Part shown: positions 1 through 5,516 of the stretch, piece after piece
Position numbering within the stretch: position 1 is the stretch's first letter
Layout of the letters: every line of letters begins with the position of its first letter
Assembly (NCBI GenBank): GCA_022866195.1
Contig: JALHUF010000120.1
Coordinates: 1 to 5,516 of the forward strand
DNA from: Terriglobia bacterium
GTDB lineage: Bacteria; Acidobacteriota; Terriglobia; UBA7540
Direction of reading: 5' to 3'
Length of the DNA: 5,516 nucleotides
Made by a program: the position numbers and the translations under genes
The notes under the pieces: model-generated
Database searches by the model: none
The model's input: the letters and a program-made list of their open reading frames with translations, nothing else
What the model was told of the DNA's origin: nothing

Positions 1-19
1 AGCCAAACCGCTGCCGTGA
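1..19 (+). other. possible 3' end of an upstream gene
   Basis: In the second reading frame the left edge reads AKPLP followed by TGA at 17-19, leaving a 36-base gap before the ATPase gene. The other two forward frames stay open well into the ATPase gene (stops at 94-96 and 105-107), so this is the only frame that ends before it. NitT/TauT-type importers often have their periplasmic binding protein encoded next to the ATPase, so this could be its tail, but five residues cannot identify anything. Confidence 0.2.
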
Positions 20-42
20 GGGAAGGCGCCGAAACTGCGCCT

Positions 43-49
43 GGGAGGA
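43..49 (+). promoter_or_regulatory. ribosome binding site of the ABC ATPase gene
   Basis: GGGAGGA is a strong Shine-Dalgarno match, ending six bases before the ATG at 56. It supports that ATG as the start. Confidence 0.75.
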
Positions 50-55
50 CGCTGC

Positions 56-880
56 ATGCCGGAGCCGCTGCAAGCCTCGAATCAGCCGAAGGGTAAACTT
101 CGCCTGAGCGGTGTCTCACGTTCCTTCCCCACCCCGCGCGGCACCCTCGTCGCCCTGGAGAATATCAACCTGGAAGTGAGCGAAGGGGAATTCCTCTGCA
201 TTGTTGGGCCCTCCGGATGTGGGAAGTCCACCTTGCTCAACCTGATGGCCGGCCTGGACCAGCCTACGAGCGGAGAAATCTGGATGGACGGACGGCGAAT
301 TAAAGGCCCGGGAACAGAGCGCCTGGTCATTTTCCAGGAGCTGGGCCTGTTCCCTTGGCTCACGGTTCAGGAGAACGTGGAGTTTGGCCTGCGCATGCAA
401 GGTCTTCCCAAGCAGGAACGCCGCGCGCGGAGTCAACAGTACCTGCGCTTGGTCCACCTCTCGGGCTTCGAGACGAGCTACGTTCACCAACTCTCGGGCG
501 GCATGAAGCAGCGCGTCGCACTGGCGCGTTCGCTGGTCACCGAGCCCGACGTGCTCCTGATGGATGAACCCTTCGCCGCCCTGGATGCCCAGACCCGTGA
601 CCTGCTGCATGAGGAACTGGCCCGCCTCTGGGCGGAAACAGGCAAGACCATCGTATTCGTCACCCACAACGTGCGCGAGGCGGTCCGTCTGGGCGGTCGG
701 GTGATCCTCCTGACCTTCCGCCCCGGACGCATCAAGAGCCAGTTCATCATCACCCTGCCGCGGCCTCGCCATCTCGAAGACCCTGAGCTGGCGCTCACCG
801 CGCGGGAAGTCCTGGCCCAATTGAAAGAGGAAATCAATAAGGCAGTCGAGGCGGAGTACAGCCATGAAGAGAATCGTTAG
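56..880 (+). CDS. ABC transporter ATP-binding protein, NitT/TauT (nitrate/sulfonate/taurine) type
   Basis: This is the cytoplasmic ATPase that powers the importer whose permease is encoded next. All nucleotide-binding motifs are present: Walker A GPSGCGKST (residues 51-59), Q-loop Gln94, signature LSGGMKQR (146-153), Walker B VLLMDEP (166-172, catalytic Glu171), D-loop ALD (175-177) and switch His204. The 274-residue length and the tail with LPRPR (234-238) are usual for the SsuB/TauB/NrtD group. The start is ATG with a strong Shine-Dalgarno at 43-49. The last 17 bases overlap the permease gene, so the two are probably translationally coupled. Family-level assignment is secure. The substrate (sulfonate, taurine, nitrate, cyanate, a pyrimidine or another small solute) cannot be read from the ATPase, so no specific symbol is given. 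Confidence 0.95.
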   Translation: MPEPLQASNQPKGKLRLSGVSRSFPTPRGTLVALENINLEVSEGEFLCIVGPSGCGKSTLLNLMAGLDQPTSGEIWMDGRRIKGPGTERLVIFQELGLFPWLTVQENVEFGLRMQGLPKQERRARSQQYLRLVHLSGFETSYVHQLSGGMKQRVALARSLVTEPDVLLMDEPFAALDAQTRDLLHEELARLWAETGKTIVFVTHNVREAVRLGGRVILLTFRPGRIKSQFIITLPRPRHLEDPELALTAREVLAQLKEEINKAVEAEYSHEENR

Positions 881-1625
881 GCAACTGGCGTTCTATGTGG
901 CCGTCGTGGCCCTATGGCAGCTCATTTGTGAGTTGAGAATCTGGCCACCTTACCTCTTTCCCTCACCCCTGAGCGTCCTCGCGTCCTTGCAGATGGGATT
1001 CTCTGACCGAACGTTCCTGATTGGCATGGGGATCAGCCTGAAGCGGATCGCCTTGGGGTACGGCCTCTCGGTGCTGCTGGGCATTGTGCTGGGATTCCTA
1101 ATCGCCACCAGTGAATTTCTGGAGGCCACACTGGGCGGGGTGGTATTGAGCCTGCAAAGTCTTCCCAGCTTGTGCTGGCTGCCTCTGGCCGTTCTCTGGT
1201 TTGGCCTGACCGAAAAGGCCATCGTGTTCGTGGTGGTAATGGGATCGCTCCTGGCCGTCACCATTAACACGCAAATTGGCATGCGCCACGTCCCGAAAAT
1301 CTATCTCATGGCGGGGCGCAACCTGGGGGCTCACGGTCTTCGTTTGTTCGTGCACGTGCTCCTGCCCGCCAGCTTGCCTCACCTGGTGGCGGGACTGAAG
1401 CAAGGATGGGCCTTTGCCTGGCGGTCACTGATTTCCGGAGAAATGCTTTTCGTAAGTCTGGGCCTCGGCCACCTGCTCATGATGGGACGCGACTTGAATG
1501 ACATGAGCCAGGTTCTGGCCGTCATGGCGCTGATCATGGCTATTGGGCACTTAGTGGACCGGTTGGTGTTTGAGAGACTGGAAAACGGAATCCGGCAGAA
1601 GTGGGGACTGGCAGGCGCTGCCTAA
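864..1625 (+). CDS. ABC transporter permease, NitT/TauT (SsuC/TauC-like) type
   Basis: This 253-residue inner-membrane protein forms the translocation path for the importer. Hydrophobic segments lie at about residues 5-25, 62-84, 93-113, 115-135, 180-200 and 215-235, consistent with the six-helix binding-protein-dependent permease fold. The family's LFPSPLSV element (31-38) follows the first helix. The SLPSLCWLPLAVLWFGL stretch (99-115) and the EAA-type coupling loop, AGRNLGAHGLRLF into LLPASLP (about 150-172), are typical; this loop docks on the ATPase. The EAA loop starts with Met-Ala-Gly rather than Glu-Ala-Ala, a common variation. The ATG at 864 follows GGAG at 853-856 with a seven-base spacer and overlaps the ATPase gene by 17 bases, so they form one operon. 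The substrate is unresolved. Confidence 0.94.
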   Translation: MKRIVRQLAFYVAVVALWQLICELRIWPPYLFPSPLSVLASLQMGFSDRTFLIGMGISLKRIALGYGLSVLLGIVLGFLIATSEFLEATLGGVVLSLQSLPSLCWLPLAVLWFGLTEKAIVFVVVMGSLLAVTINTQIGMRHVPKIYLMAGRNLGAHGLRLFVHVLLPASLPHLVAGLKQGWAFAWRSLISGEMLFVSLGLGHLLMMGRDLNDMSQVLAVMALIMAIGHLVDRLVFERLENGIRQKWGLAGAA

Positions 1626-1640
1626 TCGATGTTTCGTCGT

Positions 1641-1668
1641 GGGTCGCACCGGTGGTGCTACACAACCC
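1641..1668 (+). other. weak stem-loop between the permease and cbiX-like genes
   Basis: GCACC (1646-1650) pairs with GGTGC (1654-1658) across a three-base loop. An outer GGGT (1641-1644) can pair with ACCC (1665-1668) through an asymmetric internal bulge. No T-tract follows directly (the nearest T run is 1691-1695), so it is a poor intrinsic terminator. It overlaps the -35 element of the proposed promoter. It could be chance in GC-rich DNA. Confidence 0.25.
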
Positions 1669-1687
1669 GTCGCGCCCGCTGTAGAAT
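1659..1687 (+). promoter_or_regulatory. candidate sigma70-type promoter for the cbiX-like gene and downstream genes
   Basis: TACACA at 1659-1664 (four of six matches to TTGACA) is separated by exactly 17 bases from TAGAAT at 1682-1687 (five of six matches to TATAAT). Initiation would fall near 1694, leaving a leader of about 20 bases before the ATG at 1714. It sits in the only sizeable gap between the transporter pair and the next genes, which supports a separate transcription unit. No operator is evident. Confidence 0.5.
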
Positions 1688-1713
1688 AGGTTTTTGGCTC
1701 GGCAAAATCTCCG

Positions 1714-2115
1714 ATGACTGAGAAAAGCACGGGAACGGGCATTTTGCTTTTTGCCCACGGCAGCAGCGTGGAGGACGCCAACCGGGGCGTTCACGAGCTG
1801 GCTAACCAGCTCGCGGCGCGCGGGCCTTACAGTTACGTCCGGGCGGCATTTCTGGAGCGGGCTCGGCCGGACCTGGGGGAAGCGGTGGCGCAGGCGGTGG
1901 CGGCTGGTATCCGTCGCGTGATCGTCATTCCCTATTTCCTGACTCTGGGCCTGCATCTGCAACGCGACTTGCCCCACCTGATTGCGTCTCTGCGGCATAA
2001 GTACCCCGACGTGGTGATCGACGGGGGCCAATCGCTGGAAGGCCATCCCCTGATGTCCGCGATCATTCTCGGGCGGGTCCAGGAAGTCATTGCAGGAGAC
2101 AAGACCCCCCAGTGA
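1714..2115 (+). CDS. cbiX: short CbiX/SirB-like sirohydrochlorin chelatase family protein
   Basis: This is probably a cytoplasmic class II metal chelatase that inserts Co2+ or Fe2+ into sirohydrochlorin for cobalamin or siroheme synthesis. Family hallmarks are LLFAHGSS near the N-terminus (candidate metal-binding His15), AAFLERARPDL (44-54), and VIPYFLTLGLHLQRDLP (71-87, second His81), followed by EGHPL (His111). At 133 residues it is a single-domain form comparable to archaeal CbiXS, about half the size of two-domain SirB or CbiX, so it would be expected to act as a homodimer. The ATG at 1714 has no good Shine-Dalgarno, consistent with a very short leader from the promoter at 1659-1687. The TGA overlaps the GTG start of the next gene. 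No other tetrapyrrole gene is in the window, so the metal and pathway are inferred from the family alone; a diverged CbiX homologue with another role remains possible. Confidence 0.85.
   Translation: MTEKSTGTGILLFAHGSSVEDANRGVHELANQLAARGPYSYVRAAFLERARPDLGEAVAQAVAAGIRRVIVIPYFLTLGLHLQRDLPHLIASLRHKYPDVVIDGGQSLEGHPLMSAIILGRVQEVIAGDKTPQ
2094..2098 (+). promoter_or_regulatory. distant ribosome binding site for the TPR-sulfatase-fold gene
   Basis: AGGAG lies inside the end of the cbiX-like gene, 13 bases before the GTG at 2112, which is longer than the usual 5-9. Together with the stop-start overlap this suggests that translation depends on ribosomes finishing the upstream gene. Confidence 0.4.
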
Positions 2116-4157
2116 ACACTTCCCCACACGAGACCGTAGCCCTCGGCGTCCATACCGGCGCTCGGCGCCCCAACTGTCGAGTCACGAACCCAAGTTGGCT
2201 GAGTCGCTGGTGTTCCGGGCTTGCTGTGATTGCGCTTGCCGCGGGCCTCAGCCACCTGGTCGCCGACGACCTTCGGGGCGCTGCCCCGGCGCAGCCTAAC
2301 GTGATTTTCATCACGATTGACACGCTGCGCGCCGACCACCTCGGCTGTTACGGCTATCTGTCGATTCAGACTCCGCATATTGACCAGTTGGCCCGCGCCA
2401 GCGCTCGCTTCACCCACGCCTACACGCCTGTCCCCATCACCCTCCCCGCGCACGCCGCGCTCCTCACCGGCGCTTTCCCCATGGCGACGGGGATGCACGA
2501 TTTCAGCGGCAACCGGCTGCCCGCCAGCACTCCCACTCTGGCCAAGGTGCTCCGCGACCACGGCTACACCACGGCAGCCTTCATTGGCTCGGCTGTGCTG
2601 GACGGCCGCTTCGGCCTGAACCAAGGCTTCGACACCTACTTCGACCATTTTGAATTCGGCCGCCTGGAGGAAGCCCACCTTGACCAGATGGAGCGCCGCG
2701 GCGACTTGGTGATGGACGAGGCGTTGCGCTGGCTGAAACTCAATCCCCGCCAGCCCTTCTTCCTCTGGGTCCACCTCTACGATCCGCACGATCCCTACAC
2801 GCCGCCCGAACCTTACGCCAGCCGCTACCGCTCGCGTCCCTATGACGGCGAGATCGCCTTTGACGACGCCCAACTGGGGCGGCTGTTCGCTTTTCTGAAG
2901 CAGCAAGCCCTTTTCGACAAGTCGGTGATCGCCCTGGCCGGTGACCACGGCGAGGGTCTGGGAGAGCACGGGGAGCGGACCCACGGCTTCTTCATCTACA
3001 ACTCGACACTCCACGTTCCCCTGCTCGTCAAGATCCCCGGCACGGCGCCGCGCGTGGTCGATGGCGAGGCGTCGCTGGTGGACGTCATGCCCACCTTGTT
3101 GCAGGCGCTGAAGATTCCCATCCCCACGAGCGTGCAGGGGCGGAGTTTGCTGACGCTAATCCTCGGCCGCCCGGCAGCGGGCGCGTCGAACCTTTATGCG
3201 GAGAACTACCTCCCGCTTCTGCATTTCCGCTGGAGCCAGTTGCGCAGTCTGCAGGCGCGCGGGATGAAATACGTGGACGCCCCGCGGCCCGAACTCTACG
3301 ACACGCGTACGGACGCCAAGGAGCTGAAGAACCTCTACCCAGCGCGGCAGTCGCTCGGGCAGGAAATGCGCGGTCGTCTTCGCAGCCTGATCCGCCGCCT
3401 CACGCCGGCCGCCGGCGGTGCCGCCACCGAAAAGGAACTGACCGATCCTGCCCTGCTGGAGCGGCTCCGTTCCCTCGGCTACGTTGCGGTTTCCGCCGGC
3501 AGCTTTGCCGAGGCCGATGGCGGAGCCCTCCCTGACCCCAAGGATCGCATTCAGGTGTATGAACTGGTCTCCGACGCGATGGCCGACGGCCAACACGGCC
3601 GCTACCAACTATCTATAAACAAATTGCGCGAAGCAGAGAAGACGGAGGCCGCTTCTCTGACCATCAATTACCTGATGGCGCTGGATTACTACCGCCTGAA
3701 AGATTATCGCCAGGCCATCGAGCGCTTCCAGTCTGCGCTCAAACTCGACCCTAAGTTTGCCTTGGCCGCCTACTACCTGGGGCTGTCGCAATTGCAGACC
3801 AGCGACCTGGACGCTGCAGCAGCTTCCTTTGTGCGCGCCGTCGAGCTCGACCCCACCAACTTCGCCGCAGCCTTCAACCTGGGCGCCGTCTACAGCCGCC
3901 AGCAACGAGCCGATGACGCCATTCGCGCTTTCCAACGCGCCGTCGAGATCTTCCCGGAGTACGCGGAAGCGCATGAGGCGCTGGGCGAGCTTTACCTCTA
4001 TCTGAAACGCGTGGACGATGCGGTGCGCGAGCTGGAGCGCGCCGTGGCCATTGCTCCCGAGATGCGCAAGGCACATTACCACCTGGGCCGGGCGTATGCG
4101 GCGAAGGGCCTGCAGGAAAAGGCCCAGCAGGAATTCGACCGTACCAAAACCCAGTGA
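2112..4157 (+). CDS. exported sulfatase-fold (alkaline phosphatase superfamily) enzyme with C-terminal TPR repeats; Thr in place of the formylglycine residue
   Basis: This 681-residue protein starts at GTG, overlapping the previous stop by four bases; no other in-frame start keeps the membrane segment. A basic N-terminus and a hydrophobic segment (about 30-50) act as signal or anchor, with possible cleavage after APA (58-60). The sulfatase-fold domain spans about 62-410. Likely metal ligands are Asp70, Asp224, His226, Asp278, His279 and His291. The nucleophile motif reads T110-L-P-A-H, followed by LLTG, where sulfatases have C/S-x-P-S-R, and the usual Asp-Asp pair is Asp70-Thr71. Residues 452-459 (LRSLGYVA) lead into a linker, then about four and a half TPR units at roughly 515-548, 549-582, 583-616, 617-650 and 651-676, probably for protein-protein contact. 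Automated annotation would say sulfatase. From the active site I infer a phosphodiesterase or phosphotransferase-like activity instead; the substrate is unknown. Confidence 0.9.
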   Translation: MNTSPHETVALGVHTGARRPNCRVTNPSWLSRWCSGLAVIALAAGLSHLVADDLRGAAPAQPNVIFITIDTLRADHLGCYGYLSIQTPHIDQLARASARFTHAYTPVPITLPAHAALLTGAFPMATGMHDFSGNRLPASTPTLAKVLRDHGYTTAAFIGSAVLDGRFGLNQGFDTYFDHFEFGRLEEAHLDQMERRGDLVMDEALRWLKLNPRQPFFLWVHLYDPHDPYTPPEPYASRYRSRPYDGEIAFDDAQLGRLFAFLKQQALFDKSVIALAGDHGEGLGEHGERTHGFFIYNSTLHVPLLVKIPGTAPRVVDGEASLVDVMPTLLQALKIPIPTSVQGRSLLTLILGRPAAGASNLYAENYLPLLHFRWSQLRSLQARGMKYVDAPRPELYDTRTDAKELKNLYPARQSLGQEMRGRLRSLIRRLTPAAGGAATEKELTDPALLERLRSLGYVAVSAGSFAEADGGALPDPKDRIQVYELVSDAMADGQHGRYQLSINKLREAEKTEAASLTINYLMALDYYRLKDYRQAIERFQSALKLDPKFALAAYYLGLSQLQTSDLDAAAASFVRAVELDPTNFAAAFNLGAVYSRQQRADDAIRAFQRAVEIFPEYAEAHEALGELYLYLKRVDDAVRELERAVAIAPEMRKAHYHLGRAYAAKGLQEKAQQEFDRTKTQ

Positions 4158-4199
4158 CGCGTGACAAGTGAGAAGCGAGGAGTCAGGAGTCGGAAGCCA
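4154..4199 (+). repeat. degenerate 7-base tandem pattern in the gap between the two sulfatase-fold genes
   Basis: The stretch divides into GTGACGC, GTGACAA, GTGAGAA, a four-base GCGA break, then GGAGTCA, GGAGTCG and GAAGCCA. The first unit contains the stop codon of the upstream gene. Nearly the whole 46-base gap is made of these units. It looks like a decayed short tandem repeat of slippage origin; the purine-rich last units also supply the weak Shine-Dalgarno of the next gene. Confidence 0.5.
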
Positions 4200-4203
4200 G
4201 AAT

Positions 4204-5516
4204 ATGGTCGGACTCAGGCGTCGTTTCTTGTCCCTCGCGGTCTTGGCGCTTCTCTCCAGCGCTACGGCGTCGGCACAGTCCGCGCCGACGGCGAAGACGC
4301 CTGTCTTGTTGATTACGGTGGACACGTTGCGCGCGGACCGGTTGGGATGCTATGGCGCGCGCCGCGTGCGCACCCCCGCCATGGATGCGCTGGCGAGCGC
4401 CGGCGTCCGCTTTGACAATGCCCTGGCGCAGGTTCCGATCACCCTTCCCTCCCACGCGGTCATCCTCACCGGCACCTATCCCATGTACAACGGCGTGCGG
4501 GACTTCACCAGCCCGGGCTTGCCCCCGAGCGTCGGCCTGCTGGCCGAAGCTTTCCAGCGCCAAGGCTACGCCACCGCCGCCTTCGTCAGCGCGTTCGTGC
4601 TGGATTCGACCTGGGGCTTGCGGCGCGGATTCCAGACGTATGACGACCATTTCGATCCCCGGCAGTTCGAGACGCGCAATCCCGGCAACATCGAGCGGCG
4701 CGCGGGGCAGACAGTGGACCGCCTGCTCGCTTGGCTGAGGGGTTACGCTTCCGGGCAGAGCGCCGCGCGGCCTTCCTTCGTCTGGCTGCACCTCTACGAC
4801 CCGCACAGCGACTATAACCCTCCGGAGCCGTTCCATAGCCAGTACGCCGGTCACCTCTACGACGGCGAGGTAGCCTACGTAGATAGCCAGTTGGCGCGCC
4901 TCTTTGGCTACCTGCGGAGCGCCGGGCTCTACGACCGCGCCCTCATCGTTTTGCTCAGCGACCACGGCGAGTCGCTGGGCGAGCACGGCGAGGACGAGCA
5001 TGGGTTCTTCGTTTACAACTCCACCTTGCGCGTGCCGCTGATTTTCAAGCTGCCGCGCGGCCAGGGCTCAGCGGCACGGGTAATCCAGCCGCCCGTGGCG
5101 ACCATCGACGTGGCGCCCACGCTCCTGGAGTTGTTGCGCCTCCGTGACCCGTTGAGCCGGCAGTTCCAGGGAACCAGCCTCGCCTCCCTCATCCTCGGCA
5201 AGACCGCGCCGCGCGAGCGCCCGGTCTACGCCGAGACGTATTACCCACACGACTCCTTCGGCTGGAGCCCGCTGCGCTCGCTTTCCATACGCCGCTACCA
5301 CTACATTGAGGCGCCGCGCCCGGAGATCTATGACCTGACCTCCGATGCCGAAGAAAAGCGCAACCTCTATGCTACGCGCCGGGCGGAGGCCGAGGCGCTG
5401 CGCAGCCAACTGCGGGATTTCGAGCGGCGGTACACGGCCCAGGCCTCTCCCGCTAAGGGCCCACCGCTCGCGCCCGAGACGCTGGAAAAGCTGAAGTCGC
5501 TTGGCTATGTAGCCTA
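4204..5516 (+). CDS. secreted sulfatase-fold (alkaline phosphatase superfamily) enzyme, paralogue of the preceding gene; cut by the window edge
   Basis: The frame is open for 437 codons to the right edge with no stop. A classic signal peptide starts MVGLRRRF, has a hydrophobic core to about residue 20 and a likely cleavage after ASA (22-24). The catalytic domain matches the preceding protein residue for residue with a constant offset of 30 through the first half: Asp40, T80-L-P-S-H then ILTG, Asp199, His201, Asp253, His254 and His266. Thr80 replaces the Cys/Ser that sulfatases convert to formylglycine, so a true sulfatase is unlikely. The C-terminal part has APRPEIYDLTSD (370-381) and ends at LKSLGYVA, the point after which the paralogue runs into TPR repeats, so a TPR tail beyond the edge is expected but not seen. 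The ATG follows GGAAG (4192-4196) by seven bases; an in-frame GTG at 4168 is less likely. It is probably co-transcribed with the gene before it. Confidence 0.9.
   Translation, partial: MVGLRRRFLSLAVLALLSSATASAQSAPTAKTPVLLITVDTLRADRLGCYGARRVRTPAMDALASAGVRFDNALAQVPITLPSHAVILTGTYPMYNGVRDFTSPGLPPSVGLLAEAFQRQGYATAAFVSAFVLDSTWGLRRGFQTYDDHFDPRQFETRNPGNIERRAGQTVDRLLAWLRGYASGQSAARPSFVWLHLYDPHSDYNPPEPFHSQYAGHLYDGEVAYVDSQLARLFGYLRSAGLYDRALIVLLSDHGESLGEHGEDEHGFFVYNSTLRVPLIFKLPRGQGSAARVIQPPVATIDVAPTLLELLRLRDPLSRQFQGTSLASLILGKTAPRERPVYAETYYPHDSFGWSPLRSLSIRRYHYIEAPRPEIYDLTSDAEEKRNLYATRRAEAEALRSQLRDFERRYTAQASPAKGPPLAPETLEKLKSLGYVA

Noticed and set aside
116..865. A 249-codon open frame on the minus strand opposite the ABC ATPase gene
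   Set aside because: The plus strand has every ABC ATPase motif in order; the minus frame resembles nothing and is a shadow.
1641..1695. Intrinsic terminator after the permease gene
   Set aside because: The stem is only five perfect base pairs and the T run at 1691-1695 is more than 20 bases away, so the usual stem plus T-tract is absent.
1932..3014. A 360-codon open frame on the minus strand across the cbiX-like gene and the first sulfatase-fold gene
   Set aside because: It is antisense to two well-supported genes, crosses their junction, shows no recognisable domain, and long antisense frames are expected in GC-rich coding DNA.
3401..3430. GC-rich near-palindromic stretch inside the first sulfatase-fold gene
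   Set aside because: It encodes the Ala/Gly-rich linker TPAAGGAATE after the catalytic domain; the repeated GCC/GGC codons explain the pattern.
4183..5001. A 272-codon open frame on the minus strand opposite the second sulfatase-fold gene
   Set aside because: It mirrors the codons of the real gene, whose motifs and signal peptide are clear, and its composition is low-complexity with many Val, Ala and Arg.
2112..5516. A sulfur-scavenging operon of true sulfatases with a sulfonate importer
   Set aside because: Both sulfatase-fold proteins lack the Cys/Ser needed for formylglycine, no maturation enzyme gene is in the window, and the importer's substrate is unknown.
1..5516. CRISPR arrays, tRNA or rRNA genes, insertion sequences, phage genes
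   Set aside because: No regularly spaced direct repeats, no cloverleaf-like segment, no transposase or phage motifs, and almost all sequence is accounted for by the five genes.

Overview
This GC-rich window carries five genes, all on the + strand, and the coding is dense with short gaps or overlaps. Gene content suggests a free-living, probably Gram-negative bacterium with a periplasm. Taurine/nitrate-type ABC transport, a short CbiX chelatase and tandem 'sulfatase plus TPR' genes are reminiscent of soil Acidobacteria or Deltaproteobacteria-like genomes. The phylum guess is an inference with modest confidence; no rRNA or other marker is present.

Layout. Positions 56-1625 hold an ABC importer pair of the nitrate/sulfonate/taurine family: an ATPase followed by its inner-membrane permease, overlapping by 17 bases. 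No substrate-binding protein lies in the window; it may be upstream of the left edge. An 88-base gap follows, with a weak stem-loop and a plausible sigma70-type promoter (TACACA-N17-TAGAAT). This suggests a second transcription unit starting with a short CbiX-like chelatase (1714-2115). Its stop overlaps the GTG start of a 681-residue exported sulfatase-fold enzyme with C-terminal TPR repeats (2112-4157). After a 46-base gap made largely of degenerate 7-base units comes a paralogue with a clear signal peptide (4204 to the right edge, incomplete).

How they may work together. The ABC pair imports a small, probably anionic solute. The CbiX-like protein would load metal into a sirohydrochlorin-type tetrapyrrole for siroheme or cobalamin. 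The two sulfatase-fold proteins act outside the cytoplasm. It is tempting to read the window as a sulfur-scavenging locus, but both 'sulfatases' have Thr where formylglycine-dependent sulfatases have Cys or Ser. They are therefore better described as alkaline-phosphatase-superfamily hydrolases or transferases of unknown substrate, and the sulfur story is unproven. The Thr-nucleophile tandem pair, one with a TPR tail and one cut off just where that tail would begin, is the most interesting content.
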